This document shows, piece after piece, positions 8,691 to 18,474 of a stretch of DNA of 64,000 nucleotides. Every line of letters begins with the position of its first letter. Positions within the stretch are counted from its first letter, which is position 1. Under the pieces are notes generated by a model. It did not search any database. It was not told the DNA's origin and saw nothing but the letters and a program-made list of their open reading frames with translations. This DNA comes from Candidatus Fermentibacteraceae bacterium (GTDB taxonomy: Bacteria > Fermentibacterota > Fermentibacteria > Fermentibacterales > JCC-6). The stretch lies in assembly GCA_016744855.1 (NCBI GenBank), contig JADGDO010000001.1:1-64000 (forward strand). Direction: 5' to 3'. A program made the position numbers and the translations under genes.

Positions 8691-10055
8691 ATGAATCTTA
8701 TGGGTTTAGATAAAAGCAAATTTAAAAAGCTATTGGTTCTCGCTCTAATTCTGTTTTTCATTTTCAGCATCGTAGGTTATAAGTACAGGGGACTAATCAG
8801 GCTTAAAATGCTTGCTGTTTTGCATTCCTTTGACGATGCACCTGCTGAATCTGCTGATACTATGCCTCCCGGTGCCTGGTGGCCTGCGAGAGAAACTGCT
8901 TTAGTGGAATCCGACTTAAGTGACCTTACTGAAAGCGAGAGAGAGCAGATAGAGCTGCTTCGATCTCTTGGTTACCTATCTGGATATGAAGAAGCTCCTC
9001 TTGAGATGAGTGTAACTGTATATGATACCGCGCAAGCTGACCCCGGTTATAATATTATCATTTCCGGCCATGGCCCGGGTGTTGATCTTATTGATATGGA
9101 TGGTAATGTAGTTCATAACTGGTTCAACAGTGAAGTCTCCTTGTACGGTATTTGGCCTCATGCTCAGGATCAGGAGATTCCCATAGATTTCTGGAGAAGA
9201 GCTTATCTTTCTGACAATGGTGATTTGACTGTTTTGATTGAAGCTGGTGGAGTCGTTAAGGTTGATAAAGACTCACAACTACTCTGGGCAAGTGAGTATC
9301 TTGGGGCGCATCATGACATTGATGTTGATGAGAATAATAATGTCTACACTATTGGAAGAGATATTCACATCAATGCAGATTATTTTCCGGATAATTATAT
9401 TTCAGAAGATTATATCTGTGTTCTAGATTCCCTTGGAAACAGGACTCATTGGATTTCAACACTTGATGTTGTAAGAAATTCAAAATATGCTCCCACTTTG
9501 CGCAGAATGACTGATGGTGGTGATGTTCTTCACTGCAACACAATTGAGTATATCAGACCTGATATGCTTCCAGAAGGGTATTCCGGTCCTCTTCGTCCCG
9601 GAAGTGTTCTTCTTTCGTTTAGAGCTATCGATCTAGTTTGTGCTGTAGATCTTGTTGAGGAGACAGCCTACTGGGCAGAATCCGAGCTTTGGCATATGCA
9701 GCATCAGCCGACTGTTATGCCAGATGGAAGCATACTTGTTTTTGATAATCAGGGACTCGGTGAAATATCCACCATTATTCAGTTTGACCCTGTTACTACT
9801 GAAGTAATCTGGCTGTACAGAGGAGATGAAGAAAATCCCTTTTACTCTATCGGCTCCGGCTCTTGCCAACGTTTATTGAATGGTAATACATTGATCACCG
9901 AATCAATGATGGGCAGGGCGTTTGAAGTTACATCGCAAGGGGAAATTGTCTGGGAGTTTTACAATCCTTATCGTGCAGGAGAAAATCTCGAACTCATCGC
10001 AACACTTTTTGAAACAGTTCGAATAGAGTCTGAGCTAGTTGAAGGATGGTTGTGA
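8691..10055 (+). CDS. Arylsulfotransferase (ASST)-like membrane-anchored beta-propeller protein
   Basis: A 454-residue protein with one N-terminal membrane anchor (about residues 13-29) and an exported beta-propeller-like domain resembling arylsulfate sulfotransferases (PF05935/PF14269 type). It has repeated strand-turn units with Gly-Asn/Asp turns and conserved histidines in GAHHDID, VLHCNT and WHMQHQP. Family enzymes move sulfate between phenolic groups in the periplasm; activity here is unproven. A distinctive LRSLGYLSGY segment at residues 90-99 sits between anchor and propeller. It matches the LGYL tail often seen at the ends of sulfatase/phosphodiesterase-family proteins and on the ribbon-helix-helix protein at 57000. 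The start is ATG 8691 or ATG 8700. Confidence 0.7.
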   Translation: MNLMGLDKSKFKKLLVLALILFFIFSIVGYKYRGLIRLKMLAVLHSFDDAPAESADTMPPGAWWPARETALVESDLSDLTESEREQIELLRSLGYLSGYEEAPLEMSVTVYDTAQADPGYNIIISGHGPGVDLIDMDGNVVHNWFNSEVSLYGIWPHAQDQEIPIDFWRRAYLSDNGDLTVLIEAGGVVKVDKDSQLLWASEYLGAHHDIDVDENNNVYTIGRDIHINADYFPDNYISEDYICVLDSLGNRTHWISTLDVVRNSKYAPTLRRMTDGGDVLHCNTIEYIRPDMLPEGYSGPLRPGSVLLSFRAIDLVCAVDLVEETAYWAESELWHMQHQPTVMPDGSILVFDNQGLGEISTIIQFDPVTTEVIWLYRGDEENPFYSIGSGSCQRLLNGNTLITESMMGRAFEVTSQGEIVWEFYNPYRAGENLELIATLFETVRIESELVEGWL

Positions 10056-10070
10056 TTTATTCATAAGACT

Positions 10071-13000
10071 TTATAGAGGTCTTGCCAGTATTACAACCTG
10101 TGCATCGGTGATGTGCTCGCCGGCACATAGTGCATCTGCATAAACAATATATCTTCCAACCGGGTAATTATTGCCGAACCATTCAAGAATAAGTACCTCA
10201 CCTGGAACGATTGATGAATAGAGTTTTTCCAGCTCCATACCCCTCACATCAAACACTTTGACAGTTACATCGCAGGCCTGCATTGGAAGGTTTACCTCTA
10301 TTCTTAGAGGCGTGTTGGGTGGATTGAAAACGCTCGGGGTCAAAGAGAGGAATTCATTTGTGGAAGCCTCGACAATACTGTTCGGTGCACCTGGAGTAGC
10401 CTGACAAAGACATGTTCCCCAGTTGCCCGAAATGAAACCCATTTCGGTTTGGGATCGTCTTTCTATACTGGCTGCTGCATTACCACCCCAAGAGTTGGTA
10501 TACGGAACCATATCCAGCGCTCTAAAGCCCTCTGAAACGATAAGTGTATCTGATGAGTTGTTCAGAGAGGGCCAGGGAGAAAGTTCAATTACCGGGCAAT
10601 TTACCGTTCCCCAGCTATATTGAAACTCATCTGCGCTCTCAGTGATAATCAGGAATTCATCTGGTGTGAGTTGTCCTTCGGGTATGGTTGTACAAGTCGA
10701 TGGATCTGAAAATGTAATGTCGGAGAGCTTTATAGTAGCATCTGTCCCGTTGAAAAGCTCGATCCATTCAGTTTCATGGTAGAAAATTTCATTGATACAG
10801 AGGGATGGTGGGCGATTCCAGATGGTTTCAGCAATGTTGTTTGATTCATTTACATCATGCTCACAGAACAATTCCGCTGTTGCAACTGTTTCCTCTTCTG
10901 ACCCCATCCACTGCGCACTTATTGAGACGGTGTCTCCTAGAGCGGGGGGAATTGGGCTAGAAGAGTGAATCTCATTCCCATCAATGGTTATTGTTATTGA
11001 CAGCTCTCCCTGAGAAACGGTATCAGTTCCTGCTGAGCACAGTTTTACTTCGAACTGTGTCTCTGTTCCCTTTTCTCCCATCGGTGGCAGGAAATTTGCA
11101 GAAACAAGTGAAAAGTCTACACCTTCCATGATTCCGCTTGGAGGCAGTAGGGGAGTCGGTCCTGTCTGTGATGAAATCCAGCTTTCTTCGGAGTCGGTGT
11201 GCTCTGGTGTGATTCTTTCGATACTCAGATCTGAACCAGGATCGAAGGGGATGTTGTCGGTTTGAATTTCCGGAGTTCCATATGTTGATACGACAATAGA
11301 ATCTAGCAGCAGTAGCAGAGGATCTGTACCAGAAAGACCATCTCCTATGGTTGTGTTTGCCGGATAGAAAATTGGAGCCCCGGCGGGAATGTCGTAAGGC
11401 ATACTTCCCTCTGAGTATTCCGGATCCAGAATTAGTGCATAGCTGCCCGGTGTTATGAATGGATTTGAAGGAGCTGTAAGCTGGTCTACTGCATCAAGGT
11501 CTGATATTGAAAACAATGTGATGTCAGCCATGCCCGGGCCTGGAAAAAACAACTCTATGAATTCATCGCAGTCTTCATTCGAAGGGTTGCAGAGAACTTC
11601 AGTAATAACCGGCCATGATGGATTTTCAGAAACATAGGTGCAGTAACCTGTGTTGTTGCCGGTGAGTGTATCCGCTGAATTTTTAATCTCTGCTGCTGCC
11701 ACAAAGAGACCGCTGTCCGGTAGGGGGCAATGAATTTCCAGAGTATCGGTTTGCCCTACAGCAAGGGGCACTGTTTGCTGATGGAATATTTCGGTGGAAG
11801 ATGGCGATACATCTCCATCAAGGTCCCAGAAGGCGGTACACAAACCTTCCGCATCTGAAACACCCAGGTTGCTAAGGATAACCTTGAAAGAGCCGTTTCC
11901 TTCAGAAAAAATTGAATCGGTTGCAAGGTCGATCCAACCTTCTGAACTTTCAACAGTTCCCGGTGAACCACCCAGCTCTGACTGTGTCCAGTTGAATTCA
12001 GCGTCGGGTCCAAGTGGTAGTATCCTTTCCATCGAGTAGCCGTCTCCAGGGTTAAACGAGATGTTATCGAGCCCGTCATCATCACACATAAGCGGGTCTT
12101 CATACAGAAGCGGAGTCCCGGCTGTGGAGAGGAGAGTAGAAAGAGATGGTTCTCCTTGGGAATAAATGAGAATCGGGTCGTCTGTTGTGAGCCCGTTACC
12201 GATTGTTGTGTTGGCAGGAGTGAAAAGGGGAACTTCAGGGGGGATATTTAGTGTACCCTGATACTCTGGATCAAGAATTAGTGCTGCCTGTTCTGATCCG
12301 ACGTATGCCTGCCCATTTAATGAAACAATACAATCTACAGCATCTCCGTCGGTGAAACTGCAACCAGCCAGGGGGAAAACACCGGGGCCGGGGTAAAAGA
12401 CCTCAATGAATTCCTCCTGGTCCTCTATTAGAGGATTTGCCATCAGTTCTGTGATAACCGGATTAATCCCTCCTCCGGTTGTGAAGTGGATTCTACAGCT
12501 TGTTCCGGGTGCAGAGCAGACTGCGGGATAGCATCCTCTTTCGGGGGAGATGAAAATTACAGCTAGAGTGTCTGTTTCCCCAGGAATCAGATTCCATGCC
12601 TCTGTACTGTAAAGAACCTCTTCCGGCTCGGGAATGGAATCTCCATCTGCATCCAGGTAAAGTACAACCCAGCCCGAATCAGGTGAAACCGTGCCATGAC
12701 ATGAAACGTAGGCGGTAAGAAGATTCGAGCTTCCGGGGTCTGGATCATTGCATTCCAGAAAGAGGGAATCGATTGATATAAAAAAAGTGTCAGGAGGAGC
12801 TTCTGTTGATACACCCGGTCCAGGTTCGCCTACAAACCAGTTTGGTTCGCTGTCGGGTGCAGTAATGGGGTATCTTCCTAAGGAGAGACCTTCCCCTGGA
12901 TCGAAGGGAATTGAATCGAGCCCGTCATCGTCACAGTTGGTCCATTCCTCTGATTGAAGTGGAGTACCGAATGTGGAAACAACATCGCTCTGTGATGAAC

Positions 13001-13388
13001 CTGAAGGAGCATAAAGGGTTATCGGATCAGAGGAAGCCAAACCGTTGCAAATGGAGTGATCACCGGTAGTGAGAATTACAGTTCCGTCCGGGAAAGAAAG
13101 CCATGGATCATTCGGATAATCTTCTTCCAGAAGAACTGCAAATCCCCCTGAAGGAATAATTGAAGTTTCTGTGACTACGCCTGCTTGTGGAAATGCTCCA
13201 GACCAGGGAAGAAGGTAATCGAGCGCATCACCATCTGTGACAGAGTAGCCGCTGATATCAAGGGTTTCGGTATCTGAATTATAGATTTCAATGTATTCAC
13301 CCGAAATATCGTTGAAAGGGTTAGAACACACCTCTGATATTACAGGTTGCTGGTAAAGAATTGCAGAAAAAAGAATTATTGCTTCCAT
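10071..13388 (-). CDS. Secreted multi-lamin-tail-domain protein with C-terminal sorting domain
   Basis: An 1105-residue exported protein. After a short hydrophobic N-terminus come four lamin-tail-type (LTD) modules, starting near residues 18, 308, 590 and 862. Each opens with a V/I-x-E-x-x-x-N-P-like strand and a GEYIEIYN/EEFIEVF/DEFIELF/TEWIELFNG motif. CARDB-like beta-sandwich linkers rich in Asp, Ser and Thr lie between them. The last 70-80 residues (VFDVRGMELEKL ... GRYIVYADA) look like the FlgD/type IX secretion C-terminal domain of FCB bacteria. Predicted surface structural or adhesive protein. It is last in a leftward run starting with mgtE, 32 nt after a small secreted protein gene. 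Confidence 0.75.
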   Translation of the reverse strand: MEAIILFSAILYQQPVISEVCSNPFNDISGEYIEIYNSDTETLDISGYSVTDGDALDYLLPWSGAFPQAGVVTETSIIPSGGFAVLLEEDYPNDPWLSFPDGTVILTTGDHSICNGLASSDPITLYAPSGSSQSDVVSTFGTPLQSEEWTNCDDDGLDSIPFDPGEGLSLGRYPITAPDSEPNWFVGEPGPGVSTEAPPDTFFISIDSLFLECNDPDPGSSNLLTAYVSCHGTVSPDSGWVVLYLDADGDSIPEPEEVLYSTEAWNLIPGETDTLAVIFISPERGCYPAVCSAPGTSCRIHFTTGGGINPVITELMANPLIEDQEEFIEVFYPGPGVFPLAGCSFTDGDAVDCIVSLNGQAYVGSEQAALILDPEYQGTLNIPPEVPLFTPANTTIGNGLTTDDPILIYSQGEPSLSTLLSTAGTPLLYEDPLMCDDDGLDNISFNPGDGYSMERILPLGPDAEFNWTQSELGGSPGTVESSEGWIDLATDSIFSEGNGSFKVILSNLGVSDAEGLCTAFWDLDGDVSPSSTEIFHQQTVPLAVGQTDTLEIHCPLPDSGLFVAAAEIKNSADTLTGNNTGYCTYVSENPSWPVITEVLCNPSNEDCDEFIELFFPGPGMADITLFSISDLDAVDQLTAPSNPFITPGSYALILDPEYSEGSMPYDIPAGAPIFYPANTTIGDGLSGTDPLLLLLDSIVVSTYGTPEIQTDNIPFDPGSDLSIERITPEHTDSEESWISSQTGPTPLLPPSGIMEGVDFSLVSANFLPPMGEKGTETQFEVKLCSAGTDTVSQGELSITITIDGNEIHSSSPIPPALGDTVSISAQWMGSEEETVATAELFCEHDVNESNNIAETIWNRPPSLCINEIFYHETEWIELFNGTDATIKLSDITFSDPSTCTTIPEGQLTPDEFLIITESADEFQYSWGTVNCPVIELSPWPSLNNSSDTLIVSEGFRALDMVPYTNSWGGNAAASIERRSQTEMGFISGNWGTCLCQATPGAPNSIVEASTNEFLSLTPSVFNPPNTPLRIEVNLPMQACDVTVKVFDVRGMELEKLYSSIVPGEVLILEWFGNNYPVGRYIVYADALCAGEHITDAQVVILARPL

Positions 13389-13420
13389 ACACGATAGTAA
13401 CCCGCACTATTCCTCTATTT

Positions 13421-13717
13421 TCAAGGTGCGGGAGTGAGAAGCTCCAATGGAAGGCCCTCAAGCAAGGGCAGAAGAGAATCAGGTGTGCCTGACTCAGGCG
13501 CAGTATCTGAAAACTCCAGCAGGAGTTCACAGAAGTTATCATTTCCCCACAGAAAAACCTCATCCGGCGCAGCTTCGAGGCCGATTTCAGAAAAGAATTC
13601 ACCAAGCTGCTGCGGGGTTGCCTCTGTCATAATTGTTCTGAGAGAATCCAGTGCTGAATTCATGTCTGCCGGGGGGGCTGAGAACAGCCCCGCCAGCAAT
13701 AGAAAAATCAGGAACAT
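13421..13717 (-). CDS. Small secreted protein of unknown function
   Basis: A 98-residue protein with an N-terminal signal-like helix (MFLIFLLLAGLFSAPP) and an acidic, Leu-Pro-rich remainder that looks helical. No family was recognised. It begins 3 nt after the stop of the SIMPL lipoprotein gene and is followed 32 nt later by the lamin-tail protein gene, so the three exported products are probably co-expressed. Confidence 0.6.
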   Translation of the reverse strand: MFLIFLLLAGLFSAPPADMNSALDSLRTIMTEATPQQLGEFFSEIGLEAAPDEVFLWGNDNFCELLLEFSDTAPESGTPDSLLPLLEGLPLELLTPAP

Positions 13718-13720
13718 CTG

Positions 13721-14449
13721 CTAATCAATCTCGTAAGAGACTGATACATTGAGTGTAACAGAGGAATTTCCCGGAGAAATAGGGGGGGAGTCGTAATAGT
13801 AATCTTCTGCATACCCACCGTAATTGTAACTGTCGTAGCCTCCGTAGTAGTCTATCCATTCACTGACATTGACAGGGTCTCCCAGAGAAACACCGAGACC
13901 TTCTGCGAGCTGTTCAGCAGTTTCTTTAGCCTGGAGGAGAGCAGCCTCTCTGGCCTCTGCAACAAGTTCATCCCTGTTGCTTACTGTGAACTGAATACCA
14001 CCGACAGATGTAGCACCGCCGTTGACAACTGCTGCAAGAACCACGCCCACCAGTTCGATGTCTGAAACTCTCAGGGTAAATGAATGTGTGAGATGGTAGA
14101 TGTTTTCACCTGTGTACTCGTAGGTATTGTAGTCGTACTCTTCTTCCATGTAGAGGCTGTAGCCCACAGTTTCGATATCATTCTCGTCGACTCCCAGCTC
14201 AACAGCCGCAGCTATTGCTCCTTCAGCGAGTTCTGTGGCTTCTTCGACAGCAACTCCTGCGTCTATGTCTGATACGTCAACGCTGAAATTGAGTACTGCC
14301 ATATCTGCCACTCCGGTCGCGGTGCCAATACCGGTAACACTTATCGATGGCGGATAGGGTTGAAATTGGTCACTGACTCCGGTGTTGCCTGTATCTGCAC
14401 AGCCCAATAACAGTATGGCTGCAGCCGCTGAAAAAAGTAATCCCCTCAT
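13721..14449 (-). CDS. SIMPL (DUF541) domain lipoprotein
   Basis: A 242-residue lipoprotein: signal peptide with lipobox LLLGC (C17), then the SIMPL/DUF541 fold (PSISVTGIGTATGVADMA, a helical AVEEATELAEGAI segment and VSNRDELVAEAREAALLQAKE). The C-terminal quarter is unusually rich in Tyr, Gly and Asp. SIMPL proteins (E. coli YggE, Brucella BP26) are periplasmic or outer-membrane proteins linked to oxidative stress, some forming ring-shaped oligomers; the molecular role is unsettled. It sits 9 nt after yjbQ on the same strand. Confidence 0.85.
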   Translation of the reverse strand: MRGLLFSAAAAILLLGCADTGNTGVSDQFQPYPPSISVTGIGTATGVADMAVLNFSVDVSDIDAGVAVEEATELAEGAIAAAVELGVDENDIETVGYSLYMEEEYDYNTYEYTGENIYHLTHSFTLRVSDIELVGVVLAAVVNGGATSVGGIQFTVSNRDELVAEAREAALLQAKETAEQLAEGLGVSLGDPVNVSEWIDYYGGYDSYNYGGYAEDYYYDSPPISPGNSSVTLNVSVSYEID

Positions 14450-14458
14450 CCCGGTACC

Positions 14459-14875
14459 TCACTCTCCGATTATTTTGACCATCACTCTTTTTCTTCTGCG
14501 GCCATCAAATTCACCGTAGAAGACCTGTTCCCAGGGACCCATATCCAGCTTTCCATCAGAAACTGCAATAACCACCTCACGGCCCATTATCTGTCGCTTG
14601 TGGTGCGCATCCCCATTGTCTTCTCCCGTAAGATTGTGACTGTAACGCGAAGGGTCATGCGGAGCCAGTTCCTCAAGCCATCTTCTGTAGTCTTTGTGCA
14701 GACCAGGTTCATCATCATTTATGAACACACTTGCTGTGATGTGCATAGCATTAACTAAACAGAGCCCTTCCTGTATACCACTTGAATGCAGTTCTTCTTC
14801 CACTTTACGGGTTATGTTCAGGAATCCAACTCGTTCTGGAGTATTAAACCATAGATATTTTTTGTGTGATTTCAT
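14459..14875 (-). CDS. YjbQ/UPF0047 family protein
   Basis: A 138-residue protein of the YjbQ family, recognised by its conserved order of motifs: [30 protein letters not shown], the [10 protein letters not shown] segment carrying the conserved histidines, and a C-terminal [18 protein letters not shown]. It is full-length for the family. A secondary thiamine-phosphate synthase activity has been reported for E. coli YjbQ, but the physiological role is not settled. It lies 56 nt downstream of glgB in the mgtE-glgB run; no functional link is evident. Confidence 0.85.
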   Translation of the reverse strand: MKSHKKYLWFNTPERVGFLNITRKVEEELHSSGIQEGLCLVNAMHITASVFINDDEPGLHKDYRRWLEELAPHDPSRYSHNLTGEDNGDAHHKRQIMGREVVIAVSDGKLDMGPWEQVFYGEFDGRRRKRVMVKIIGE

Positions 14876-14931
14876 TAGCCATTCCTCTCTTTCGTTGCAT
14901 TATACGAAAAAAATGACCTTGTAAGAAGAGC

Positions 14932-17070
14932 TTACCCGAGAGAATAAACTGAACAACAGAGCTTGTGGAGAGTTACTTCAATCGAGTGGTCAAAACCGTG
15001 CAGTGGGACAGGTTTCGAACGAGAAACTTCCTCGAATGGAAGTAGACTGTTGAAGACAAGTTTCCATTCGCCGGCAATTGGAACACCTATTTTGTAGTTA
15101 TTTCTATCTATCGGGGTCATATTGAAAATGCACAGCATGGGACAATGGTTTTCTGTTTTTCTGAGGAATGAAACAATGGTTGAATCGGTGTCAGAGAAAT
15201 CAACCCACTGGAATCCACTACCACTACAGTCACTTTTAAAGAATTGAGGGTGCTTCTTTGAAAAATTGTTCAATGAAGCTGTAAATTCTTTCATCTCATC
15301 GGTACCTTCAGGAAGGCTGATACCTGGGTTCCACTCTGTTTCCTGAGCTCTTTCTCCACCCATGAAAAGAAGTTGTTTCCCTGGGAAGAACCATTGATAG
15401 CAGAGTAGAAGTTTCAAGTTGGCTTCCTGCTGTTCTCTGTTTCCGGGCATTTTGCTTAAAAGAGATCCCTTCCCGTGTACCACTTCATCATGAGAGAGCG
15501 GTAGAATGAAGTTTTCACTCCATGCATACATAGCGCTGAAAGTGATTTTATTCAGCATGTGCTTTCTGTAGAGAGGATCTGCCTGGAAAAATTCGAGGGT
15601 ATCGTTCATCCAGCCCATATTCCACTTGAAGTGAAAACCAAGACCACCCTGTGCCGGTGGAAGTGTAACGCCAGGCCAATCGGTGCTTTCTTCAGCAACC
15701 ATAATTGCACCGGGAAACATTGATCCTGTATAGTGATTAAGCTCTTTCAAAAATTCAACAGCTTCAAGATTTTCTCGTCCACCAAACTGATTCGGAATCC
15801 ATTCACCTTCTGAGCGGGAGTAATCTAGATAGAGCATTGAGGCTACCGCATCGACTCTGATTCCGTCAGCGTGGAATGTATCAAGCCATTGGAATGCACT
15901 TGCATAAAGAAAATTTCTAACTTCATTCCTTCCGTAATTGAATATCAGAGTGTTCCAGTCCGGGTGATATCCCTTCCGGGGATCCTCGTGTTCATAAAGG
16001 AATGTCCCGTCAAACTCGGCAAGTGCCCAGGCGTCTGAGGGGAAATGTGCCGGGGGCCAATCAACTAGAACGCCGATATCTGCATTGTGACATCTGTCAA
16101 TAAACCTACAGAATTCCCGTGGCGTTCCCATCCTGCTTGTCGGGGCAAGAAAACCTGTTACCTGGTAACCCCATGACTCATCAAGTGGATGCTCCATTAT
16201 CGGAAGAAGTTCTATGTGTGTAAAACCGAGGGTTTTTACATAAGGTATTAACCAGTCACCCAATTCGTTCCATGAGTTAAAATCATCCCCTTTGCGAGTC
16301 CAGGATGCGGGATGCAGTTCATAGATTGACATCGGTGATTCGAAAGAGTTTCTTTTACTTCTTTTTTCCATCCATTCGCTATCAGACCATGAGTATGAAA
16401 AAGGATCTTCAACACGAGATGAATTACCTGGTCTCTTTTCAAAAGAAACTGCATAGGGATCTGACTTCTCAATTCGGCTTCCATTTTTCGTGGTAATGAT
16501 ATACCTGTAAAAATCACCGCATGAGACACCAGGTATGAATAGCTCCCAGACCCCGCTCTCTCCAAGGCTTCTCATCGGGTGACGTCGCCGGTCCCAGTTA
16601 TTGAAAGAACCTACTGTACTCACAGCAAGAGCATTGGGGGCCCATACTGTGAAGAGTGTTCCATTTACATCGCCAGCACGGTGAATCCTGCCTCCCATTT
16701 TCTTGTGCAGTTGCAGATGTTTTCCGCTGTTGAAAAGATGAAGATCAATCTCACCGAACTGAGGCAGGAAAGTATAGGGGTCAGCTGTCTGCCAGCTTGT
16801 TCCGTTCTCTTGTTCAATCCTGAGTTCATAGTTAAAAAAATCTGTTGCCTCGGATGAATTCCAGACAAATAGACCTCGGTGATCGATCTGATGCATTTCA
16901 AGGATTTTTCCATGAGAGATGGCATTGATTGATACAGCACCGGGGCAGAAGGCTCTGATTGAAACTGTTCCATTTGATTGATTATAGTGTATTCCAAGAA
17001 CTGAATGGGGATCAGCACAGGGTCCATCGATTATTTTCTCAATTTCCAGATTGGTAAGAGAGTGTCTCAC
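14932..17070 (-). CDS. glgB: 1,4-alpha-glucan branching enzyme
   Basis: A 712-residue GH13 branching enzyme that makes alpha-1,6 branches in glycogen. The N-terminus contains the CBM48-type beta-sandwich regions (DPHSVLGIH, FTVWAPNALAVSTVGSFNNWD). The catalytic barrel shows the nucleophile Asp near residue 407 (DGIRVDAVAS), the acid/base Glu near residue 459 (MVAEES) and the transition-state HD near residue 527 (LPLSHDEVVHGKGSL). FMGGE near the C-terminal side is also typical. Length fits the family. Its ATG overlaps the mgtE stop by 4 nt. No other glycogen gene lies nearby. Confidence 0.95.
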   Translation of the reverse strand: MRHSLTNLEIEKIIDGPCADPHSVLGIHYNQSNGTVSIRAFCPGAVSINAISHGKILEMHQIDHRGLFVWNSSEATDFFNYELRIEQENGTSWQTADPYTFLPQFGEIDLHLFNSGKHLQLHKKMGGRIHRAGDVNGTLFTVWAPNALAVSTVGSFNNWDRRRHPMRSLGESGVWELFIPGVSCGDFYRYIITTKNGSRIEKSDPYAVSFEKRPGNSSRVEDPFSYSWSDSEWMEKRSKRNSFESPMSIYELHPASWTRKGDDFNSWNELGDWLIPYVKTLGFTHIELLPIMEHPLDESWGYQVTGFLAPTSRMGTPREFCRFIDRCHNADIGVLVDWPPAHFPSDAWALAEFDGTFLYEHEDPRKGYHPDWNTLIFNYGRNEVRNFLYASAFQWLDTFHADGIRVDAVASMLYLDYSRSEGEWIPNQFGGRENLEAVEFLKELNHYTGSMFPGAIMVAEESTDWPGVTLPPAQGGLGFHFKWNMGWMNDTLEFFQADPLYRKHMLNKITFSAMYAWSENFILPLSHDEVVHGKGSLLSKMPGNREQQEANLKLLLCYQWFFPGKQLLFMGGERAQETEWNPGISLPEGTDEMKEFTASLNNFSKKHPQFFKSDCSGSGFQWVDFSDTDSTIVSFLRKTENHCPMLCIFNMTPIDRNNYKIGVPIAGEWKLVFNSLLPFEEVSRSKPVPLHGFDHSIEVTLHKLCCSVYSLG

Positions 17071-18425
17071 GTTATTATCTTCATCGCAAGGCCCAGAAGT
17101 AGAAGATATCCTATTGAATCAGTACAGGCTGTAAGCAGAATGCTGCTACCTAGAGCAGGATCTCTTCCCAGACCCCTGAGACCCAGTGGAATTCCAGCAC
17201 CAAGAAGCCCAGCGAGAGCCATGTTCGCGACAATTGAGATGAAAATTACTATGCCCAGTGATAAAGCTCGCGTTGGATCGCTTGCTGTGAAGAATGCTAC
17301 CGAAGCTGCGACAGAACCTGCAACCAATCCAAGCAGAGTACCCAGTGCAGATTCTTTAAACAGGGCTTTCTTTGCGCTCGTGAAATCCAACTCACCGAGA
17401 GCTATACCGCGCGTGATTACAACGAGAGACTGATTACCGATGTTTCCCCCCATACCGGCAACAACCGGCATGAATGCAGCAAGGGTAGCCAGTTGGGCTA
17501 TTGTTCCTTCGAAAGCTCTTACCACAGTTGAAGCTATGAATGCGGTTACAAGGTTAACAAGTATCCATGGAAATCTCTGTTTAAATGCTGTGGGAACGGG
17601 AGTGAAAACACTGTCGTCCTCAGAAAGGCCTGCCATACGGTACATATCCTCAGTCGCTTCTTTTTCCATGACTTCAAAGAGTGAATCACCGGGAATAACA
17701 CCCATTAGGTGATGATTGGCATCGACCACCGGTACTGCCATAATGTCATACTTGCGAGCTATTACAGCGGCTTCTTCGCTGTCAGCATCGGTGTCGACGG
17801 TAAAGGGGTCTTCTACCATCAGTTGGCGAATCGAGGTGTCCTGGGGGCAGGTTACCAACCTTCTTAGAGGGACAACGCCCATAAGTCTGTTGTTTTCATC
17901 CACCACATAGACATAAAAGGGAACATCTACTGATTCGCTCTGATTTCTGATCTGTTCAACTGCTTCGCTGGCGGTGAAGTCTGGTCTTATAGACATATAG
18001 CTTGAAGCCATTATCTGTCCGGCACTGTCTTCCGGATAAATCATCAGCTGCTCTATGCGGTATTGGTTCGTGTCTGGGAGAAGTTTAAGGATTTTATCGT
18101 GACGATCTTCACCTATCTGCCCAAGAACTTGAAGAGCATCGTTGGGGTCCTGTCTCTTTAGAATCCTGGCAATACTCTCATCATTGATATCTTCGAGAAC
18201 CTCAGTTAGAAGAGAATCGGGAAGTTCAGCGAGTACATCTCCTGCCTTTAGCTGACTGAAGAGCATATCAACAAGCATTCTGGTTTCCGCAGGGGTCAGG
18301 TTTACCGAAAACAGATCTGCAATATCAGCCGGGTGTATTTTACTAATAGCAACTGCAGCCCTGCCCATTGCTTTCTGTGCAAGCAGCTTGCGTATGTAAT
18401 TCATCTGGGTAGGGGTAATAGCCAC
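17067..18425 (-). CDS. mgtE: MgtE-type magnesium transporter
   Basis: A 452-residue MgtE family transporter. The cytoplasmic N-domain (about residues 1-130, HPADIADLF-type superhelix) and two CBS domains (about 135-255; DENNRLMGVVPLRRL, DANHHLMGVIP) form the Mg2+ sensor. The C-terminal 170 residues form five membrane helices with the conserved MPVVAGMGGNIGNQS pore segment. It imports Mg2+ and closes when cytosolic Mg2+ is high. No M-box-like leader is visible in the short upstream gap. It heads the leftward run with glgB. Confidence 0.93.
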   Translation of the reverse strand: MAITPTQMNYIRKLLAQKAMGRAAVAISKIHPADIADLFSVNLTPAETRMLVDMLFSQLKAGDVLAELPDSLLTEVLEDINDESIARILKRQDPNDALQVLGQIGEDRHDKILKLLPDTNQYRIEQLMIYPEDSAGQIMASSYMSIRPDFTASEAVEQIRNQSESVDVPFYVYVVDENNRLMGVVPLRRLVTCPQDTSIRQLMVEDPFTVDTDADSEEAAVIARKYDIMAVPVVDANHHLMGVIPGDSLFEVMEKEATEDMYRMAGLSEDDSVFTPVPTAFKQRFPWILVNLVTAFIASTVVRAFEGTIAQLATLAAFMPVVAGMGGNIGNQSLVVITRGIALGELDFTSAKKALFKESALGTLLGLVAGSVAASVAFFTASDPTRALSLGIVIFISIVANMALAGLLGAGIPLGLRGLGRDPALGSSILLTACTDSIGYLLLLGLAMKIIT

Positions 18426-18474
18426 GCTAGCTTCTCCTCAAAAGGATCTGTTGAAAGGTTCTAGACGAATCTTT

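Noticed and set aside
10056-10090. Hairpin AAGAC/GTCTT after the ASST-like gene
   Set aside because: Only five base pairs with a large loop and no T run; it lies in the end of the lamin-tail gene.
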